Shown: in pieces, positions 5,235 to 8,132 of the stretch
Layout: the number at the start of each line of letters is the position of its first letter
Position numbering within the stretch: the stretch's first letter is position 1
Source of the DNA: 13-2-20CM-68-14 sp036378475
Lineage (GTDB): Bacteria > Actinomycetota > Thermoleophilia > Gaiellales > Gaiellaceae
Direction: 5' to 3'
Assembly: GCA_036378475.1 (NCBI GenBank)
Contig: DASUWJ010000024.1
Location: forward strand, 1-8,132
DNA length: 8,132 nucleotides
The notes under the pieces: model-generated
Database searches by the model: none
The model's input: the letters and a program-made list of their open reading frames with translations, nothing else
What the model was told of the DNA's origin: nothing
Translations under genes and position numbers: made by a program

Positions 5235-5344
5235 GGGAGCCCCGCCCAGGAGTCGAACCTGGGCCCGTGCCGTGTCCGCACGCGCTCTCGGGCGGGCTCC
5301 TGACTTACCGTCCCGCCGATATGTCCACTGAGCTAGCGGCTCCC
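5235..5344 (-). tRNA. Aberrant tRNA-like RNA with a 34-nt D-loop insertion; anticodon not assignable
   Basis: The minus strand carries a perfect A-box TAGCTCAGTGG (5335-5325) and B-box GGTTCGACTCC (5259-5249), the hallmark of a tRNA gene. The ends pair, GGGAGCC (5344-5338) with GGCTCCC (5241-5235). The T-arm is CCAGG/CCTGG around TTCGACT, extendable to seven pairs. The D-stem GCTC (5333-5330) finds its partner GAGC only at 5287-5284, because 34 bases are inserted in the D-loop; these form their own hairpin, GGCGGG (5317-5312) with CCCGCC (5296-5291). One base after the D-arm comes a five-pair stem with a seven-base loop (CGTGC, GGACACG, GCACG), exactly where an anticodon arm should be, but position 33 is G instead of the invariant U, the formal anticodon would be ACA, and the variable loop has three bases. 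No encoded CCA. It is either a decayed tRNA or a tRNA-derived RNA with another role. Confidence 0.5.
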
Positions 5345-5350
5345 GGCCGG

Positions 5351-5378
5351 ATTATCGGAAGCCGCCTTAACGATCAAA
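5351..5378 (-). promoter_or_regulatory. Candidate promoter of the tRNA-like RNA
   Basis: GATAAT (5356-5351) is a 5-of-6 match to the -10 consensus, and its predicted start falls at 5344, the first base of the tRNA-like acceptor stem. A weak -35, TTTGAT (5378-5373), lies 16 bases upstream. Confidence 0.45.
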
Positions 5379-5432
5379 CTGACCACTACCGGCGCTGGAG
5401 AGGCGCGGAGGCGAGGGAGTGAGGCGAGGCTC

Positions 5433-5887
5433 TCAGCCGCCCGGCTTGGCGGACATCGCGAACCACGCGACTCCGAGCGCGACGAGATAGACGGAGGCAA
5501 GCCAGGGCGCAACCGCTCTGGCGCGCGAGTCGGGCCGCCGAGTGCCTAGCCAGGTCAGGATCAGGAGAGCGAGGACCAGGATCGCTCCGGGCTCGGTGAC
5601 GATGAAGCCGACGCCCACCCACCCTGGCTCATGTTTGCCGCCTGGATATTCCTTGTCGGCGATCCACTGCGCGCCGCCGCGCATCAGGATGAACGCGGGC
5701 ACGAGGACGCCAAGTCCGATCCGGAACGCGAGCCGACGCAGCCACTGGGCGCGCTCGGGCTCGCGCTTGCCTGCGGCGAAGCCGAGCAGAGCGACGGTCG
5801 CGGTCGCCCCGAACGTGGCCGTCGCGCCGAGCACATGCAGAGAAAGAGCGGCAGGTTGCCGCTCGGTGGCTGCTGGATCGCGAGCAT
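5433..5887 (-). pseudogene. Small integral membrane protein (DUF2269-like), apparently frameshifted
   Basis: The start ATG (5887-5885) overlaps the stop of the upstream membrane gene in TGATG. The first frame reads MLAIQQPPSGNLPLFL and then leaves the family pattern; the continuation HVLGATATFGATATVALLGF sits in another frame from about 5840, and the two join naturally as PLFL-HVLGA, which resembles the LFLHITGAFF start of the upstream paralogue. The shift falls in CTTTCTCTGC (about 5847-5838), where a CT repeat could have gained two bases or lost one. The second frame gives about 133 aa with roughly four hydrophobic segments, ending in a TGA at 5435-5433. It is annotated as broken, but a sequencing error is possible. 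An alternative is a shorter intact protein starting at the GTG at 5834. Function is unknown; the pair probably forms a membrane complex or arose by duplication. Confidence 0.65.
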
Positions 5888-6363
5888 CACGCGCCCGGCC
5901 GCCAGATCATGATCCCGAGAATCGCAAGCGCGATCAGGCCACTCGCGTAGCTGGCGGCGAGCGGGAAGGGCCGAAGCACGCGGGCGCGCAGCTCGGCGCT
6001 CGGCGCGTCGCCTTCGTTCGCCAGCCGCTCGGCCAGCAGGCGGGTTTCTCGCTGGCTCTTGCCGCCCAGATTCCCGAGCGCGCTGCCGAGGACCCAGAGG
6101 ATGAGCGCCGCGACGATCCAGCCGTCCCCGTAGCCGAAACCCGCCTCATGCACGAGCCAGAGGCCGAAAGCAAGTGTGAACAGGAGCCCAAGCCCAATCA
6201 GCGGCACGGCGAAGCGGATCAGCCCGTAGAGGGTCGCGATCTCGCTCGGACGCCGCTGCTTGCCGGCGGCTGCCAGGTTCAAGGTCCCCGCGATCACGAT
6301 GCCTCCGATCAGGAAGAAGGCGCCAGTGATGTGCAGAAAGAGCAGCCACTTGATGAGCGACAT
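5887..6363 (-). CDS. DUF2269-family integral membrane protein
   Basis: 158 aa with about four membrane helices (roughly 5-27, 48-70, 80-98 and 135-154) and the opening MSLIKWLLFLHITGAFFLIG, which matches the LKxLHxxGAxxxxGG style of DUF2269 proteins; His11 is the conserved-looking residue. The loop between helices 3 and 4 (about 99-132) is hydrophilic and charged. No function is established for the family that I can state. The ATG at 6363 was chosen over the GTG nine bases upstream because a -10-like TAGGGT lies seven bases before the ATG and would overlap the GTG. It is followed, with a TGATG overlap, by the related frameshifted gene, and is divergent from the histidine kinase. No enzyme motif is visible. 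Confidence 0.75.
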   Translation of the reverse strand: MSLIKWLLFLHITGAFFLIGGIVIAGTLNLAAAGKQRRPSEIATLYGLIRFAVPLIGLGLLFTLAFGLWLVHEAGFGYGDGWIVAALILWVLGSALGNLGGKSQRETRLLAERLANEGDAPSAELRARVLRPFPLAASYASGLIALAILGIMIWRPGA

Positions 6364-6370
6364 CGGCGGC

Positions 6371-6376
6371 ACCCTA
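6371..6376 (-). promoter_or_regulatory. Candidate -10 box for a leaderless membrane-protein transcript
   Basis: TAGGGT on the minus strand, ending seven bases before the ATG at 6363. This spacing puts transcription start at or next to the start codon. No convincing -35 is visible. Confidence 0.35.
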
Positions 6377-6530
6377 ACGTTCGCTCAGAGCTCCCGCGGG
6401 CGATCCGGTTGCTCGGCACCGCGCGTCGGCGACGCTCGCCAAGCGAAGCTGCCGGTCATCGTCCGGCTCGACAGCCGGCCAGCTTTGGCGCGCGCCCCTT
6501 TCGCTTCCTGGCTTCCCGACGTCACGCTCC

Positions 6531-6536
6531 TACAAT
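6531..6536 (+). promoter_or_regulatory. -10 box of the histidine kinase gene, probably leaderless
   Basis: TACAAT (6531-6536) matches TATAAT at five of six bases and lies seven bases before the ATG at 6544, so transcription should begin at the start codon. The GAGGAG directly touching the ATG is too close to act as a normal Shine-Dalgarno. The -35 region is weak. Confidence 0.55.
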
Positions 6537-6543
6537 CGAGGAG

Positions 6544-7950
6544 ATGGATGTCCCGGCTCGGCACCTACGGCTGCTGACCGAGACGATCGCTGCGGTCAAC
6601 TCCACGCTCGACCTCGAGGAGGTGCTCGCTCTCGTCGCCAAGAAGGTCGCCGAGGCGCTCGAGGCCGAGGCGTGCTTCGTCTATCTGTACGAGGAGCGCT
6701 CGGGCGAGCTGATCCTGCGCGCGACGCACGGCACACGCGTCGAGGAGATGACCCGGAGGCCGAAGCTTCGCCCCGGCGAGGGGATCACGGGTAGTGCGGC
6801 AGCCGCGCGCGCTCCGATCATGATCCCGGCGCAGGCGCATCTTGACGAGCGCTTCAAGGGCTTTGCGAACCTGCCGGAGGACGAGTACGAGTCGATCCTG
6901 GCCGTTCCGATCCTCGCGCGCGAGAAGCTCGCCGGCGCACTCAACGTCCGCACGCGCGACCCCCGGGAGTTCAGCGCCGCCGAGGTGGAGCTCCTGGTTG
7001 CGATTGCCGCGCAGGTCGCCCAGACGATCGAGCACGCGAAGCTCTATGCGGAGGCCCAGCGGCGTGTCGGCGAGCTGGAGGCTCTCGCCCGGATCTCGGA
7101 AGCCGTCTCCGAGTCGCTCTACGTGGAGGAATCGCTCGAGGCGATCGTCAAGGCGACGATGGAGGCGGTCGGGGCGACGGGCGCCGCCCTCGTCCTGGAG
7201 GACGGCGCAATCGCGCGGCCCGCTGGCCGAGCCGGTGCGCACGCGGTGCGGACGGCCCTTCGCTGGAAGGGCCGCCAGATCGGGGAGCTCGTCTGCGACC
7301 GCGACTCTCCGTTCAGCGAGGACGAGCGAGCCCTGCTCACCTCGATCGCCCATCACGCGGCCGTTGCGCTCGAGCATGGCCGTGCCGTGATGCGCGGCGT
7401 CCTCGCCCAGGAGATTCACCACCGCGTCAAGAACAACCTCCAGACGGTGGCGTCGCTGCTTCGGCTGCAGGCTCGGGCCGGGGACGGGGTCGACCCGCGC
7501 AAGGCGCTCGACGACTCGGTCAACCGCATTCTCGCGATCGCCGCCGTGCACGAGGTGCTGACCGAGCAGCGGGACGACGACGTCGAGCTCGGCGAGCTGC
7601 TCGAACGGCTGCGCGCGATGCTCGTCCAGGGGCTGGGCGCCGACAAACGCGTGGAGACACGCCTCCAGCGGGTCTCGCTCGCGGGCAACCGGGCGACCGC
7701 CCTGGCACTCGTCTTCAGCGAGCTGTTCCAAAACGCGCTCGAGCACGGCGGCGGTGCTGTAAGGATCGAGCTCGGGCGCCGAAACGGCGAGGCGGTGCTG
7801 GCGATCGCAGATGACGGCGGCGTCGCGAGCGACGCTCCCAGCGGCACCGGGCTTTCGATCGTCCGGGCGCTCGTACGAGACGAGCTCGGGGGCACGTTCG
7901 AGCTCCGCAGTGACGGCGGTACGAGGGCCGAGGTCGTCTTCCCCGCCTGA
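6544..7950 (+). CDS. Soluble GAF-GAF-HisKA_2-HATPase sensor histidine kinase (PdtaS-like)
   Basis: 468 aa with no membrane segment, so a cytosolic sensor. Order: GAF domain about 20-168; a second, shorter GAF-like domain about 178-280; HisKA_2 dimerisation/phosphoacceptor region with EIHHRVKNNLQTVASLLRLQ (290-309), where His292/293 is the phosphorylated site region; then an HATPase domain with N-box FSELFQNALEHG (391-402, Asn397), G1 box ADDGG (422-426) and G2 box GTGLSIV (434-440). The EIHHRVKNNLQ box is the mark of the PdtaS/EutW class, whose partner regulators frequently carry RNA-binding ANTAR domains. GAF domains often bind small ligands; no haem- or metal-specific residue set is obvious here. 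The start is ATG at 6544 after a -10 box; an upstream in-frame extension of 334 residues is rejected because it antisenses the membrane genes and is not protein-like. It is followed after 90 bases by its probable partner regulator. Confidence 0.93.
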   Translation: MDVPARHLRLLTETIAAVNSTLDLEEVLALVAKKVAEALEAEACFVYLYEERSGELILRATHGTRVEEMTRRPKLRPGEGITGSAAAARAPIMIPAQAHLDERFKGFANLPEDEYESILAVPILAREKLAGALNVRTRDPREFSAAEVELLVAIAAQVAQTIEHAKLYAEAQRRVGELEALARISEAVSESLYVEESLEAIVKATMEAVGATGAALVLEDGAIARPAGRAGAHAVRTALRWKGRQIGELVCDRDSPFSEDERALLTSIAHHAAVALEHGRAVMRGVLAQEIHHRVKNNLQTVASLLRLQARAGDGVDPRKALDDSVNRILAIAAVHEVLTEQRDDDVELGELLERLRAMLVQGLGADKRVETRLQRVSLAGNRATALALVFSELFQNALEHGGGAVRIELGRRNGEAVLAIADDGGVASDAPSGTGLSIVRALVRDELGGTFELRSDGGTRAEVVFPA

Positions 7951-8026
7951 CGAGGCAGCCGCGGCGTGCCGTCCGGGGGGGAGGCCTCGGGAGCGGGGAC
8001 TCGGCTGGCGCCCACGCCGCCTCGGG

Positions 8027-8032
8027 TAGAGA
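8027..8032 (+). promoter_or_regulatory. Candidate -10 box of the response regulator gene
   Basis: TAGAGA (8027-8032), eight bases before the ATG at 8041. No Shine-Dalgarno precedes the ATG, so a leaderless message separate from the kinase transcript is possible. Weak on its own. Confidence 0.3.
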
Positions 8033-8040
8033 CTCCGCGC

Positions 8041-8132
8041 ATGCGGATCCTGGTCGCAGAAGACGAGACGATCATCCGGCTCGACCTGGTCGAGCTGCTC
8101 GGGCGCGCGGGTCTGGACGTCTGCGCACAGGC
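8041..8132 (+). CDS. PdtaR-like response regulator, N-terminal fragment of receiver domain (cut by window edge)
   Basis: Only 30 residues are visible: MRILVAEDETIIRLDLVELL followed by a GRAGLDVCAQ stretch. This is the first strand and helix of a CheY-like receiver. Glu7 and Asp8 form the acidic pocket that binds magnesium next to the phosphorylated aspartate, which lies outside the window. The AEDExxIRxDLxExL pattern closely resembles the start of mycobacterial PdtaR and other regulators with a C-terminal ANTAR RNA-binding domain, and the neighbour is a kinase of the matching class. The ANTAR domain itself cannot be seen, so a different output domain remains possible. The ATG follows the kinase stop by 90 bases, has no Shine-Dalgarno and may be leaderless. 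Confidence 0.85.
   Translation, partial: MRILVAEDETIIRLDLVELLGRAGLDVCAQ

Noticed and set aside
5132..5281. N-terminal extension of the PRC-barrel protein
   Set aside because: It crosses the predicted promoter and would translate the T-arm of the tRNA-like RNA; the extension looks unlike protein.
5235..5344. Selenocysteine tRNA
   Set aside because: The extra length and 14-pair acceptor/T stack suggested it, but there is no UCA anticodon in a seven-base loop, no six-pair D-stem with a short loop, and the ordinary A-box is present.
5235..5344. tmRNA or T-box riboswitch
   Set aside because: No tag-peptide frame or pseudoknots and no T-box AGGGTGG-type sequence; the A-box TAGCTCAG is a tRNA feature.
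5542..6543. 334-residue N-terminal extension of the histidine kinase
   Set aside because: It runs antisense through two membrane genes, is rich in Arg/Pro/Ala and has no domain; a -10 box and ATG lie exactly at the start of the GAF domain.
7951..8040. Structured regulatory RNA between kinase and regulator
   Set aside because: Only an 8-base direct repeat (GCCTCGGG at 7984 and 8019) and GC-rich near-palindromes are present; no convincing hairpin pair or terminator.

Overview
The window is GC-rich (roughly 70% by eye), with no phage, transposon or CRISPR signal. Protein style, a PdtaS/PdtaR-like two-component pair, two type-I glutamine synthetases and several apparently leaderless genes suggest a deep-branching actinobacterium, possibly of the Thermoleophilia. 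That placement is inference; there is no marker gene here to prove it.

Layout. 1-3051 (minus strand) is a nitrogen-assimilation operon transcribed leftward: a GSI-beta-type glutamine synthetase (glnA), a GNAT acetyltransferase of the phosphinothricin/methionine-sulfoximine class, a divergent P-II protein and an ammonium transporter cut by the window edge. The GNAT/P-II and P-II/amt junctions are 4-base ATGA overlaps. 3052-3318 is a shared divergent control region. 3319-4683 (plus strand) is a second glutamine synthetase, of GSI-alpha type, followed by a strong hairpin. 4877-5131 (minus) is a small PRC-barrel-like protein. 5235-5344 (minus) is an odd tRNA-like RNA with canonical A-box and B-box sequences but a 34-nt D-loop insertion. 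5433-6363 (minus) is a pair of small membrane proteins of the DUF2269 type, the second apparently frameshifted. 6544-7950 (plus) is a soluble GAF-GAF-HisKA_2-HATPase histidine kinase, and 8041 onward is the start of a PdtaR-like response regulator.

The most interesting part is the control region between the two glnA genes. Each gene has a leader with an intrinsic terminator just before its ribosome binding site. The two terminators share sequence at the base of the stem and differ by compensating base pairs at the tip. In each leader a pair of stem-loops with six-base loops precedes the terminator, and the second stem-loop uses the terminator's 5' arm, so the two structures exclude each other. 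This is the architecture of ANTAR-RNA antitermination elements. The kinase/regulator pair 3.2 kb away belongs to the class that often uses ANTAR RNA-binding output domains. I propose that the kinase and regulator control both glutamine synthetases (and, through the operon, P-II and Amt) by antitermination. The ANTAR domain itself lies beyond the window and only one of the four loops carries the published A1/G4 loop bases, so this is a hypothesis.

A second theme is loss of covalent control. By eye alignment, P-II has Phe where uridylylated or adenylylated Tyr51 should be, and the GSI-beta enzyme has Phe where adenylylated Tyr397 should be. RNA-level control of glnA may have replaced the classical GlnD/GlnE cascade here.
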